64,000 nt of DNA, taken from Sporopachydermia quercuum. Taxonomy: Eukaryota > Ascomycota > Sporopachydermiomycetes > Sporopachydermiales > Sporopachydermiaceae. Below the pieces are notes generated by a model, which saw only the letters and a program-made list of their open reading frames with translations, was not told the origin of the DNA and did not search any database. Below are positions 11,901 to 22,589 of the stretch, in pieces. The translations under genes were made by a program, and so were the position numbers. Where the stretch lies: NCBI GenBank assembly GCA_001599295.1, contig BCGN01000001.1:2170001-2234000 (forward strand). Reading direction: 5' to 3'. How positions within the stretch are numbered: the stretch's first letter is position 1; every line of letters starts with the position of its first letter.

Positions 11901-12422
11901 CTGAGAGAATGTGATGGTCTCTAGTCAGGGACGCAAGTCAACATTCCATAAGGTTTGCACTTTAATTTTGGCTCTTAGTTTGGTTTAAAGTTTAGACTGT
12001 ATTCAACACCTTATTTTTTTTTATCCAGATCCAATAACTTTATTCTAAACTTTAAAGTTTGAATACCTAAGAGATTCTAGAACAGCCTCCAATACTACTT
12101 ACGACTTTTATTAATTGATCGTTCTTTTTTTAAATTGAACGGACCCTGAACCTTCATTTCCCATGCTATAAGAAAGTTCATCCTAGCTTTTGAGTTAACT
12201 GTTATATATAAAATGAAGTACAATTCCACTTCCATTGGACACAACATTCTTTCTTCAATTTTCTCTGTTACTTNCTTCAAAATTTCGGTGGTTTCTCTAT
12301 AAACTATCAATTATCTATAACTGCCAACGCTATTACTACTAAAAATAACCTACTCAGATTTGGAGATATACTTCTAAGCAACAAAGAAAAAAGTCACCGC
12401 ATACACTGACTCATATTTCAGT
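5934..12422. other. Gene desert (6.5 kb)
   Basis: No recognisable gene lies in this 6.5 kb between CWH43 and the bHLH gene. All six frames are cut frequently by stops. The longest open stretches (about 90 codons without a start codon around 7.72-8.00 kb; shorter ones on the minus strand at 8.9-9.7 kb) do not exceed what about 36-38% G+C would give by chance. Ambiguous bases are concentrated here (7700, 8600, 8605, 8685, 8803, 8878, 8983, 9873). Possibilities are a decayed gene or element, a regulatory or replication domain, or a centromere. The sequence does not decide among them. Confidence 0.6.
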
Positions 12423-12893
12423 ATGGAATTTGCTCAGGCAGTATCAAATACTCCAAAGGATCCTAGAACGAGAATACACACTCTACTAACTGATGATTCG
12501 CCAACTTCACTTTCTCCAAGAATTGAGCCCGCAATAAGTGAAATTACAGTTAACGAATCTTTAATCGACACGAATTACACTTATGCTCCTCCAGTTCGAA
12601 GCAAGAAAACGCTGCACATTCTCTCTGAACAAAGAAGAAGAGAGAAAATTAATGATGGGTTCTCAACTCTACGACATGTGGTACCTACAGCAAGAGGTAA
12701 GCAAATGTCTAAAGCTGCTATTCTAAAGCAAGCAGTTGCCTATATTGAAATTTTGGAGCATGAAAATCAAAGATTGAAAGCTAATCTCCAGAAGGTGCAT
12801 ACAATACCATTAAGACCGCCAATACAGCAAAACTTTTTACCTACGCCACCAATGTTTTATCAACCAGTGAGTCATATAACATCTGGGTGGTGA
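12423..12893 (+). CDS. Small bHLH transcription factor
   Basis: ORF of 156 residues with an ATG start. Residues about 62-122 form a complete basic helix-loop-helix: the basic region HILSEQRRREKIND has the His5-Glu9-Arg13 arrangement that reads CACGTG-type E-boxes. Helix 1 (GFSTLRHVVP), a short loop (TARGKQ) and helix 2 (MSKAAILKQAVAYIEIL) follow, running into a leucine-zipper-like extension (EHENQRLKANLQ). The N-terminus is Ser/Thr/Pro-rich with SP-type sites. The C-terminus is short and Pro-rich. It could be an Ino4/Yas1-like, Tye7-like or MLX-like protein; I cannot assign an orthologue. An acceptor-like TTTCAG lies just before the ATG, so a 5' non-coding exon is possible. It is flanked on both sides by long gene-free DNA. 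Confidence 0.85.
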   Translation: MEFAQAVSNTPKDPRTRIHTLLTDDSPTSLSPRIEPAISEITVNESLIDTNYTYAPPVRSKKTLHILSEQRRREKINDGFSTLRHVVPTARGKQMSKAAILKQAVAYIEILEHENQRLKANLQKVHTIPLRPPIQQNFLPTPPMFYQPVSHITSGW

Positions 12894-13760
12894 TATAATG
12901 ACATGACTTGGGTGGTTGGTTCTGGTTTTTAATATCATATAATATAATAGTCATTTTATGTAATTTCCTCTAATGATTCATCAAAAACTTCTTATTTGAT
13001 TTACAAGTTTCTTCCATGNATTTTCCTATTTTTATTGCTTGTATTCCGGATGATAAGAAACAGGTAAACAGTTTGCTTGTTTTTCTGTGAGTTTATTGCA
13101 GCTATAGATACAGATAAATATTAGACCCCAAAAGTGTAGATTTTCAAATGATGGCTCTTGTTAATTTAGCAAAACGAAGTTATAATCATTCCTTCCAGGA
13201 TGTTAGATGTATGTAATATGTAACGCAGGCGATGATCATTACACCAAGAGATAGGCATGCCAGCAACAATGGATAAGGAACAATCAACGAATCAAGTTTA
13301 TGACCCGTAATTGGATATCATATCATTTAAAGTTTGAATTCTGAACATCCACGATAACTATATTATATTNACCATCAAAGACTGTGTCGTTCATTTCAAT
13401 ATTTTGTTATCCTAAAAATTGTGATTCACCAGTAGGAAAAAGAATGTTCGCTTTAAATAAAATTTTATTCCATACATCATTGAATTCCGAAGCTTAAGTT
13501 GACAGCGGGTGCAAAAGTGGGCAGTTTTCCCAATTCAATAATAAGATTTGATCTATATGTTTCCTAAATTCTGGGAAAACTCGAAAACTAAGTTAAAACT
13601 TCCATGTCTTCTATATGCTTAAGAATTGCGGGGCAGTAGTATTTTAAAATTTTGCAGAACCTTGATTATCTTTCTTCGATTTCCCCTTCCATGTGAAGAT
13701 TTCATTTAAACAATTTAGATTTATATTACTTTATTAATGAGTGCACATATAACCGTTTTA

Positions 13761-13806
13761 TCTCTTTGTAATGTTTAATTTTTTCTCTTTGTAATGTTTA
13801 ATTTTT
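13761..13806. repeat. 23-bp tandem duplication
   Basis: Two adjacent copies of a 23-base unit beginning TCTCTTTGTAATGTTTAATT (13761-13783 and 13784-13806) are visible by eye. It is a simple local duplication in AT-rich DNA downstream of the bHLH gene. Confidence 0.85.
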
Positions 13807-15194
13807 TTATTGATCTGGAATCATCATGCTAATGTTCTGACAGTTGAGTTGATGAAAAGGATTACTATAAGCTTTTCCCGTTATCTTTTGATGAGATCAG
13901 GCATATTAGAAAGAGAGGAGTAATCCACGTTTTATAGGTGGAGAGCTCCTCACANCTCAACTTTATCATGTAAGGCGCTCTTAGTTCGGCGTTGTTCAGG
14001 TATCGAGGTATCTATATATTGACGTATTTCGTTTCGTATTAGCCCGTCATTTTCATATCATTTTCATAAGCTCTTTTTTATAGTTATTACGGAGAAATAT
14101 CTTTTTTTGTCTATGTCTATCTAATAATAATGATAATCACGAGAATCAATCTACAGCCAAGATTTGGCATCAAGGGCATAAACCACTTTGAGGAAGTTTC
14201 AGATAATTTGGTAATTTCATATTTTGAAACTCTTAGGTCCCAAGCTAATATTTCAATTACAGTAAAATTATTGTGTATCATTATGATTATGTCCATTATT
14301 TTGCTAATCTAATAAGATCTTGATAGTTTCAATGACTCATTCGTTGTTTGGCAATATATAATAAGCAGCACTTTTAATAGGTGACCACTAAAGGTAGCCG
14401 TAGAATGTAGACAGGTTTCAAAAGGTGTTAATGCTCGCTTTATCATTCCTTCTAGTATCATATATTTTCCACCTATTGATACGTAAGTATCATTAAGATC
14501 AATACATTCTATGGTTGTCAGCCTATTCTTGAAATGTTTTAGTATTATCAGATGGATGAATTTAGTATTCATTGTAGATTTTACTACCATATCATTTTTA
14601 ACAANAGTGAGAACTAATTAGTTTGGGAGATAATTATTCCCCATGGTTTGAACATATACCCGATATCAACGACGGCTGACTGATATAGATGCTTCTTCTT
14701 CTGCAATATTACCGTATATGTCGATTTGTTTGATGCCTCTCTATCCCGTATCATGATGATCAAAGGAAGATTGTGTGCTCGGACATTACATTGTAAACAC
14801 TTAGAGTAAGAAAGACTGACTTTGAGAAAGCAAACGTACTTCCGTTATGATCCTGATAACATCTACAACAGCTCAACTCATATTGCAAAGNCTGTTGCTC
14901 TTTCAAAGATCAGTGAGTGTTTATTGAACAACGTAAGGATTATTTGAGATATGTCGTAATTGCAGCAGTCTTTATAGTTGCGATTTCGCTTGTTTTGCTT
15001 CTGCAGTTGCACAACTATTCATGAGACAGAAACTACATTTGAGCTTGTAAAAGAAATCTCTGATCGCAAACGACTTTCTGTTATGGCTGTTATGCGTGAT
15101 TTGTTAATTTCCATTTAGACGCCTTTGCCATATCTGAATAAAAAGTGTCAAAATCTATTAATAACCAATTAATAAGTAGACGAGTTATATTTCG

Positions 15195-15437
15195 ATGAGG
15201 AGAGATAGTATGTTAGTAGATATTCGTGCAAGCGTTGGCAACTTAACGAAAATGATCATGTCAATGACTGGCGAAACTACTAACAACTCCCTCATAACTA
15301 GTAACTTACCGCATATGATCACAGTAAATGCTCATTTAGTGCATTATTTACAATCGATTCAAAATAGTTTCCCAGAGCCCTCACAAAATCCTACGAATAT
15401 TTCATTTATAGAATATATAATAAATAACAATAAATAA
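15195..15437 (+). CDS. Hypothetical small ORF (80 aa), doubtful
   Basis: An ATG-initiated ORF of 80 codons with moderately helical, hydrophobic character (for example ASVGNLTKMIMSMTG and VNAHLVHYLQSIQNSF). It ends in an AT-repeat tract. I recognise no family. It could be a small helical protein, a terminal exon or a chance ORF; its length is compatible with chance in this composition. It is listed only because it is the best candidate in a 2.7 kb gap. Confidence 0.2.
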   Translation: MRRDSMLVDIRASVGNLTKMIMSMTGETTNNSLITSNLPHMITVNAHLVHYLQSIQNSFPEPSQNPTNISFIEYIINNNK

Positions 15438-15452
15438 ATAAATAAATAAATA
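15418..15452. repeat. AATA microsatellite
   Basis: A run of AATA/TAAA tetranucleotides lies about 150 bp beyond the citrate synthase stop, in the convergent spacer. It is a simple sequence repeat with no further meaning visible. Confidence 0.85.
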
Positions 15453-15480
15453 ACTCATGAAAAATCATATACAACATCAT

Positions 15481-15504
15481 TTAGCATCATGGCAATGATG
15501 CTAA
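15481..15504. repeat. Perfect 10-bp inverted repeat (hairpin)
   Basis: TTAGCATCAT (15481-15490) and its exact reverse complement ATGATGCTAA (15495-15504) are separated by GGCA. It falls about 95-115 bases beyond the citrate synthase stop, so it probably lies in that gene's 3' UTR or termination region and could fold in RNA. A related imperfect palindrome follows at about 15510-15520. Confidence 0.7.
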
Positions 15505-15597
15505 ACACAGCATGATGCTTCCGATCAAAAAACCATTAAATTAATAATTGGTTCCTCCACTGAAACATCAAATATCCAGTTGATTATTTACATTTAT

Positions 15598-17611
15598 TTA
15601 CAACTTAGCACCAACAAGCTTGGCATAAGCTTCAGTGGAGAAAGACTTGGGTCTTTCAATTGGAGCACCAACAGCACGGTCAATGATCAATTGAGGTAAG
15701 ACACCAAAAGCTCTGGAAACACCAAACAATACAGTGTAAAAAGTTTCTTCCTTCAATCCGTAGTATTGCAATAAGACACCGGAGTGGGAGTCGACATTTG
15801 GCCAAGGGTTCTTGGTCTTACCGTGCTTTGTGAGAACACCAGGAGCAACTTCGTAAATAGTTGAAACAAGCTTGAATAAATCATAATCAGGCATGTGCTT
15901 GAGAGCAAATTCTCTTTGAGCGGTATATCTAGGATCGGTCTTTCTTAAGACAGCGTGTCCGTAACCAGGAATAACTCTGCCAGCGTTCAAAGTATCCCAC
16001 AAGTATTTCTCGATGGATTCCTTGGTAATGTTATCACCAACGGACTTCTTCATTTCAACAATCCATTCCAAGACTTCTTGGTTGGCTCTTCCGTGTAAAG
16101 GACCAGCCAAACCATTGAGACCAGCAGCAAAGGAAAGGAAAGGTGAGGAAAGAGCTGAACCAACTAAGTGAGTAGTGTGAGCAGAAACATTACCACCTTC
16201 GTGATCAGAGTGAATGGTCAAATACAATCTCATCAACTCTAGGAATTCTTGGTTACCACCGAAACCTAATAAAGTGGCCAAGTTGGCACCGTAATCCAAA
16301 TCCTTATTGATAGGAGCAACTTTGCCATCCTTGAAGACGTTTCTGTAGATCTTAGCAGCAATATTGGGTAACTTGGCCAACAAATCGATAGAATCTTCAT
16401 AAGCATATAACCAGAGTTCCTTCTTGTTGACACCTTTTTCATAAGCCTTGGTAAAAGCAGATTCGGATTCTAAAGCAGTGACAGCAATAGAGAATTGAGC
16501 CATAGGATGAAGAGTAGAAGGAGAACGGTCAATCAATTCTTCCACATGAGCAGGTAAAGCAGATCTAGCGGCAAATTCAGCTGACAAAGCCTTGACTTGG
16601 GATTCGGTTGGAACTTCACCAGTTAATAATAACCAGAATAAACCTTCAGGCAGAGGTTCTTCTCCACCAGGGGCCTTGGGGAGTACCTTTTGGATTTCAG
16701 GAATAGTCTTTCCTCTGAATCTGATACCTTCTTCAGGGTCTAAAACAGAACCTTCCCAGACAAGACCCTTGATACCTCTCATACCACCATAAGCTTGTTC
16801 AAGGAGAACTTCACCGATGACCTTTTTATTTGTCAGTATATGAAATAATATGCAAAATTAACGAATTAATATATGGTGAAAGGATTCTACATCAGGGTTC
16901 ATGCACTAGAGCAAAGTATGCACTAATATGCATACTCAAGGTATATGGTTACCAACGACTTGCATGTCAGTGCAGTGCACCTCAAATTTTCGGCTCTTCC
17001 ACATTGCGCATCAATATGCATCAACATGCATATTAATTGACCAATTAAATAGCCCATTTCAAATCACCCCTGGCTACAAGTAAAAATGATTCCCCGGATT
17101 ATTATTACTGAAGATACAGAAATTGCTACAAATGATCTTCGATTAATTCCGCTCTGACCAATTGACCATTATAATAAACCGATCTATGACAGTAATATCA
17201 CCAGTCATTTTGAATTTTTTCTGCAGCTATGATTTTTCATATAGAGAAAACCTCTCAGTAACCCTTCCTGTAATCCATTGTCAATTTCAACATTGATTCA
17301 AAGGTTTTACATCATACTTACAGTTTTACCGTAGTTCTTCTTCAATTCCTTGATTTGTTCAATCTTTTCAGGTAACAATTCAGCGAATCTTTCCTTCAAG
17401 GTCTATACGGAAAAAATGTTAGTGATCACATTTTAATTTCCCATGCCAAACGTATAAAAAGGCCAGTTGTAGTCTAGTCGATAATACTTACAGGTTCCTT
17501 GGTGGAATAAGCTCTTGCAGCAGGCATCAAGGTAGAAACCTTGAAAGTGCTGGCAGCAAAGTTGCTGGATGCAACCCTGGGGATTCTAGAAGCAGCTCTA
17601 ATAGCAGACAT
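15598..17611 (-). CDS. CIT1: Citrate synthase (mitochondrial, with AKL tail)
   Basis: Three exons: 17492-17611 (40 codons), 17322-17402 (27 codons) and 15598-16821 (407 codons plus stop), giving 474 residues; S. cerevisiae Cit1 is 479. Introns of 89 and 500 bp both have GTAAGT donors, with CACTAAC and TACTGAC branch points and TAG/AAG acceptors. Exon 1 is a basic, Ser/Ala-rich mitochondrial presequence ([20 protein letters not shown]). The core shows the catalytic motifs [28 protein letters not shown] and [14 protein letters not shown] and the CoA/oxaloacetate-site segment ending GAPIERPKS. The enzyme condenses acetyl-CoA and oxaloacetate to citrate at the entry to the TCA cycle. Oddly, the protein ends GAKL; AKL is an accepted PTS1 peroxisomal signal, which suggests dual targeting. 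A CCAAT (17676-17680, minus strand) lies 65 bp upstream. Confidence 0.96.
16928..17031. promoter_or_regulatory. ATGCAT cluster inside citrate synthase intron 2
   Basis: Three ATGCAT palindromes (16928-16933, 17016-17021, 17026-17031) lie within 104 bp of the 500-bp intron, with further TATGCAC/CATGCAC variants just before them. One per roughly 3 kb would be expected. The first shares a 12-mer (AATATGCATACT) with the site upstream of the PDSW-like gene. A regulatory role is inference. Confidence 0.3.
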
Positions 17612-20600
17612 GATGTATGATGATTATGAGATAAGTATGTGTTGAGTGAACAATAACCTAGCGACTTGAAATCAAATTGGTATTTAATTCCTAGTTGTTG
17701 AATATCAAAAGAAAGAGAAAAAGAAGGGAATAAAAATAAAAACAGAACAGCAGGAAGGTATTATAGAAGAAGAAAGAGGTTCAAGAGCGGATTCCCATCA
17801 ATATTTAAACGTTTGAAACTTCTATGTTGTGTCGCTTGGAGCCAGTTGCCTAATTAGAAGAATCATTGACTGGGTTAGCCTGGTCAAATTGTCATGCGTC
17901 AATTTCCCCAGAGTTTAGTGATCGTATTTCAAAACATGACAATACTGGAATAGAATAGGATTTTTGGAGTCTTTTCTGCTAATTGAATATACTTAACTGT
18001 GCTCGGAATATGAATTGTAAAGGAGAATATAGGTATTTTATCATTAAAAATTTAAGAATGTCTCGCGGTCCTTTCTTGAATTCAACTACTCTTGCTTTAT
18101 GACAAGACGTTGAAGATGTTAGGCAGCTAGGCAAATATGTCTTGTTGTCCCCCTTATCCGAAACTGCCTGAAACTTAGTGTACACACATCCGTATATTTC
18201 CGCAAAGTTACTGTCTGATTGTCAAATAGTTCGGAGTAGGCAATGACGATAATAACGGTTTATGAAGAAATCATCGTGACAATCGATAATTATGGCAACT
18301 AATAGTTCTGATTTTTTAATCGATGCAAGCAAGCAACAGCTTGAAACTCGTCATGTAATTAAGGGGTTGACATTTCTGTTTTACCTTACATCCGGTATGA
18401 AATTAAACAAATGTCAGATATGATTGACAATATATGTATTGAGGATTTCTATACAACTGAATTGACTTGATTGCATTTATTGATTAATTACTGTTGTTTA
18501 TGTGAGAAAAGATTCTGTTTCATAAAATATAATATTACCTAGCGTTAGACAAATATCTCGAAATGTGTTCTATCAACGCAAGACTCTGTATGGTTTGATT
18601 GGAGTATTTAGACAAATAGGTGACACTATGCCTGAGGAGCTCGTCACTTAAACTGGACGATAACCCCCGATTCCACGATAGTTCTAAGATTCAATATTAT
18701 CCTTCTAACATTCAAGAACAAATGAAAACAAACATCTCAATGTTCAACATAAATGAATCTCACTCATCTTCATGGAATAAATAGCAGTGAGTTCCACGAT
18801 CTTCTCATCAACGGACGTTCGGCTTGTAATGTTATCTTGCGTATATTTCACCTTCCTTTAAGATCCCGGCTATGTCAGGATTATGACAAATATCACATGA
18901 TTTGATAAATTGAAATACTCTTGCACATAACAGTCATAGCTATTGATCGATTTGCTGGATGGTCGAAAGCAGTGCTACTTATTGAACGCTGGTATTCTTA
19001 TGTTTCTGAGTTTTTTAGAGTAATTAATGATATATATGGTCGATATTGAAGTAAAATCTATATTATTATTGATAGCTGAAAGATTTATTAGTATTAGAAC
19101 TGAATTCAGGACATTACCCTGACATGACCAATAAATTCTCTCCCCGGATTTTCCAGTATGACAAATTAATTAAGAGAAGTAATCCACTAAAGGAAGGAAA
19201 ACATCAAAAACACAAGAATACGTAAACGGTTATTAAAATTCCAATCACTCTCCCCAGATATTGTATTCCTTGTCAGGACTAGATTCGATTTACTTTCAGT
19301 ACAACAATACTGAACGGTGTGTCAATTATGTCTCGAAATTCAGTATCTGACAAAACATCTAGGCAAGACAATTCACAGGTATCTGCTTCCGAGGATTTCC
19401 AGATTATTAACATTGATTCTACTTCATAAGCACACTAATCCACCTAATCAAATCTTCATATAGAATTGTCTTTATCTTACTTATCTCTATATTCTTTCAT
19501 ACAATTACCTTTCTTTATATGACACCAGTATGAGCAATAGAAACGCAATTAATGCTTCCCGTCATCTCCGTGGGTAGGCAATTAACTTTATTTTCATCAT
19601 TCTGTTTCTGCCTTGCTTTGCCTTACTTTCTTCTTTTAAGAACCAAATGGGGGACGAGGAAATTGTTTGATAAGNCAAATCAGACAGGATTTATTGGTAT
19701 GCCTTTTGTTAGTTTCATATATATTAATGTTGTAAATTCCGGGGTAAAATATATAGCAAATGTAATACGAAAACCAGGATCAACTGATGCGAATGGATTG
19801 CTGTAGGAGGTGGAAGAAGTTAATTGAACGTACACATACTAGAGAAATTCGTTGAACGTCATGTCTACATAGAAGCTACCAAAAAAAAAAATTTCAAGCC
19901 TCAGTTCTGAAGCTAAAAAGAACTGGTTGATAGTAATCGAGACTTTTTTCACAGCTAAACTGTTAGTATCAATCACCACAGATTATTTTCTCAAATTATA
20001 GCATATTAAAGCGTCAGCTGGGAGAGATGATGTGCATTACTACTTCAGTTCTATCACATCTCCCTTACATGTCATCGGCTTCTACATAAATAAGAAGGCT
20101 TTGATATTATGTAAGTCGCAGCAAATCAATTAATCTTCTCTTTACAAAGCTCAATGCGACAATCATAGTATTCGTGAATTTATACATCAATCACAGAAGA
20201 CACCATTATCACCGCTTACAATTGATTTGGAAAATAAAGAAAAAACGGTGTCAGTAAGAAGCTAAACTGTTTTTGCCTAGGCAGTTTCTTTTCTGGATAC
20301 CCCCAATTCGACGAAAAGTTTGAACTTTAAAATCAACTTTAATGTTCTCACAATAACGTTTATCCACCAAATTGAAAGATCAGTATTGTCCGGTGACTAG
20401 ATGATAATAAAGAGATGAAATATGAGTATTTTTGCAGTGATCATCTGATCAAAAGCAGCAGCTTCGATTGAAAAATGATCGAGAGGTATGCAATTACTAA
20501 AAATTGATACGTCACTCTCAGAAAATGCTTCTCAGATATATATTAATACGTATATTTGCGAATACCATTCAACAGTGAAAGCTATCTCTTATAAAGTAGA

Positions 20601-21212
20601 ACATATAAGGTTTCGAGGAACTACACTCTTTGGGCTCGAGGTTTTATTAGAAATGGAAGCCTTCATGTAAACATCTTGAGAACTACCCCTGTTTCTTGAG
20701 TATCAGAGTGCTACTTACCCCTCTTTTTGCATGATCCAGTAAGATCTACCCCTCTGTTAAAGCCCCTATTTAATGTTATTATTTCGATTCAAATGAAATG
20801 AAATGTTCATGTGTGTTATTGTCTTTCCGATATCATCCAGTTTCCCCTGCATGATTTATTCCTAGGGAATTAGTGGGAAGTAGTACCTGAGTCCCTTGAC
20901 TATCCATTTTCTCCATTTATACTCTGTTGTCGCAACAATTACGAATATCTCGTGTATGCTCCCCTTGAAATATCTCCTCTCATTCCCCCTTTCCTTCTGT
21001 CTTATCACATGACCATTGAAAAAGTTTATGGAGGGAGACTCTATGTCTTCTTCGCATGTTTTCTCACCCATTTCACTGATTTTCTATAGTAAGTCAGTCT
21101 TTTCCATATCTATCAATAGCTGTAAAATCGCAGTACATAATCTACATAATAAGGGTAAATTACTATCATCAATCAACTAAATACCGATTTCTTGTTCAAC
21201 TGTATTTTAACA
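17612..21212. other. Intergenic, citrate synthase to FIP1
   Basis: This 3.6 kb between divergent genes holds no recognisable gene; the open frames there are short and mostly lack an ATG. The first 170 bp upstream of the citrate synthase gene include a purine tract (about 17707-17780) and an ATTGG. A nested palindrome lies at 20264-20287 (AAACTG...TGCCTAGGCA...CAGTTT). A run of about 10 A residues lies near 19872. Confidence 0.5.
17676..17680 (-). promoter_or_regulatory. CCAAT box upstream of citrate synthase
   Basis: CCAAT on the coding strand, 65-69 bp upstream of the start codon. The Hap2/3/5 complex binds CCAAT and drives respiratory genes, including CIT1, in S. cerevisiae. A five-base match is weak evidence alone. 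Confidence 0.25.
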
Positions 21213-22589
21213 ATGGCAAGTCACAAAAATGATGATCCTTATGGATCTGATATCAATGATGACATTGCTCTGTCAAAAGATGATTCAAGTACGTGCAATT
21301 ACGATTCTATTACCAAGACTATGATGATATCCCATAGTCAATGGTTGATTCCCACCTATAATTTGACATGCTATGTCAATGTTCATTTTCGGTTGCCCAA
21401 TTTCGATCTTCCACTATTTTATTTTGTTCCTTTCCTTCTAACAGTAACATAGTCTATGCTGATGTAGATATCCATGAAGAAGGCTCAACTGGGAGCGCTA
21501 CTACTACAAATAATACATATGAACCCTCTGAAACTAATGGCACCAACATAACTGATATTCCAGATACTGGGGTATTGGGTAATGACATTTCGGAAAATAA
21601 GGGCACCGACGAAGGTGACAATGATAGTGAGGAGGAGGANGACGACGACGAAGAAGAAGACAGTGAATCTGTATGTATATTATTACTATGTCTAGGCATA
21701 CCAGACCAAGAATTTTCGGCTAGTCAAAATGACCAGTCCAATTTAACTGTTCGACCCCACTAACACATTTTTGTCCCAGGATATTGAGTTTATTATAGAT
21801 GCTGATCCAGGAACAAAAACTGATACTAGCAAAACGTCAACTACTGTCAAACAGCAACAACAACAGGAATACAACTCCCAAATTCAAGTACCATCTATAG
21901 ATGTGAACAAAGTAGCTGAATACAACGGAGCACCAATAACGGAACTAGACCTAGAAAAACTGGAGGAGAAACCTTGGAGGAAACCAGGAGCTGATATAAC
22001 TGATTACTTCAATTATGGCTTTGATGAGTTCTCGTGGATGATATATGTTAACAAACAAGAAAAATTAAGAGAAGATTTTGATATGGGCAAGATTGTCATG
22101 GATTATATGGCACATATGAGCACATTGACCAGTGAAGTTGCAGGAATGTCAGGAATGCCAGGAATGCCAGGAATGTCTGATCTACAGTATCCACCGGCAG
22201 CTGGAAATGTTGATAACCAACTGCAACAGATGCAACAAATGCAACAAATGCAACAGATGCAACAGATGCAGCAAATGCAGCAGATGCAACAAATGCAACA
22301 AATGCAAATGACCCCTGAAATACAACAGCAAATGATACTACAGTACCGTCAACAGCTAATTCAACAAGGATATGATGCTGCTACTGTTGACTCTATGGTT
22401 GGAGGAATGTTTCCTCAGCAGGATCAGAAATCAATAGGAAACGACTATTCACAGCAACATCAACATCAACAACCACAAGCACAACACCAGCAGCAGCATC
22501 AACAGTGGAATAATGGCTATTACGGAAATTATGATGGAAATAGTGGTGGAAGTGGAGGAAGCGGAAGAGATAGAAGAAACTGGAGATAA
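21213..22589 (+). CDS. FIP1: Fip1, cleavage/polyadenylation factor subunit
   Basis: Three exons: 21213-21288, 21453-21670 and 21780-22589, giving 367 residues. Donors are GTACGT and GTATGT, branches TTCTAAC and CACTAAC, acceptors ATAG and CCCAG. The phases agree (1, then 0), and only the ATAG acceptor of intron 1 keeps the frame open. The N-terminus is acidic (EEE/DDDEEEDSES). The diagnostic Fip1 motif follows in exon 3: LEEKPWRKPGADITDYFNYG then FDEFSWMIYVNKQEKLR. Fip1 links poly(A) polymerase to the cleavage and polyadenylation factor in the nucleus. The C-terminal half is low complexity: four GM(S/P) units, nine QQM units, His/Gln runs and a GGSGGSGRDRR end. The start is the first ATG in frame. 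Confidence 0.93.
22143..22310 (+). repeat. In-frame 9-bp repeats in FIP1 (GMS/GMP and QQM)
   Basis: Four 9-bp units coding GMS/GMP (22143-22178) are followed by nine 9-bp units coding QQM (22224-22304, variants of CAACARATG) and a final QM. Synonymous CAA/CAG differences show the array is not newly expanded throughout. Such coding minisatellites often vary in length between strains. Confidence 0.9.

Larger units (their letters stand above)
12894..15597. other. Intergenic, bHLH to citrate synthase
   Basis: This 2.7 kb region between convergent genes has no confident gene. It contains a 23-bp tandem duplication (13761-13806), an AATA microsatellite (about 15418-15452) and a perfect hairpin (15481-15504). 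ATG-initiated ORFs at 14130-14312 (+), 14309-14590 (-) and 15195-15437 (+) encode peptides I do not recognise. Confidence 0.5.
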
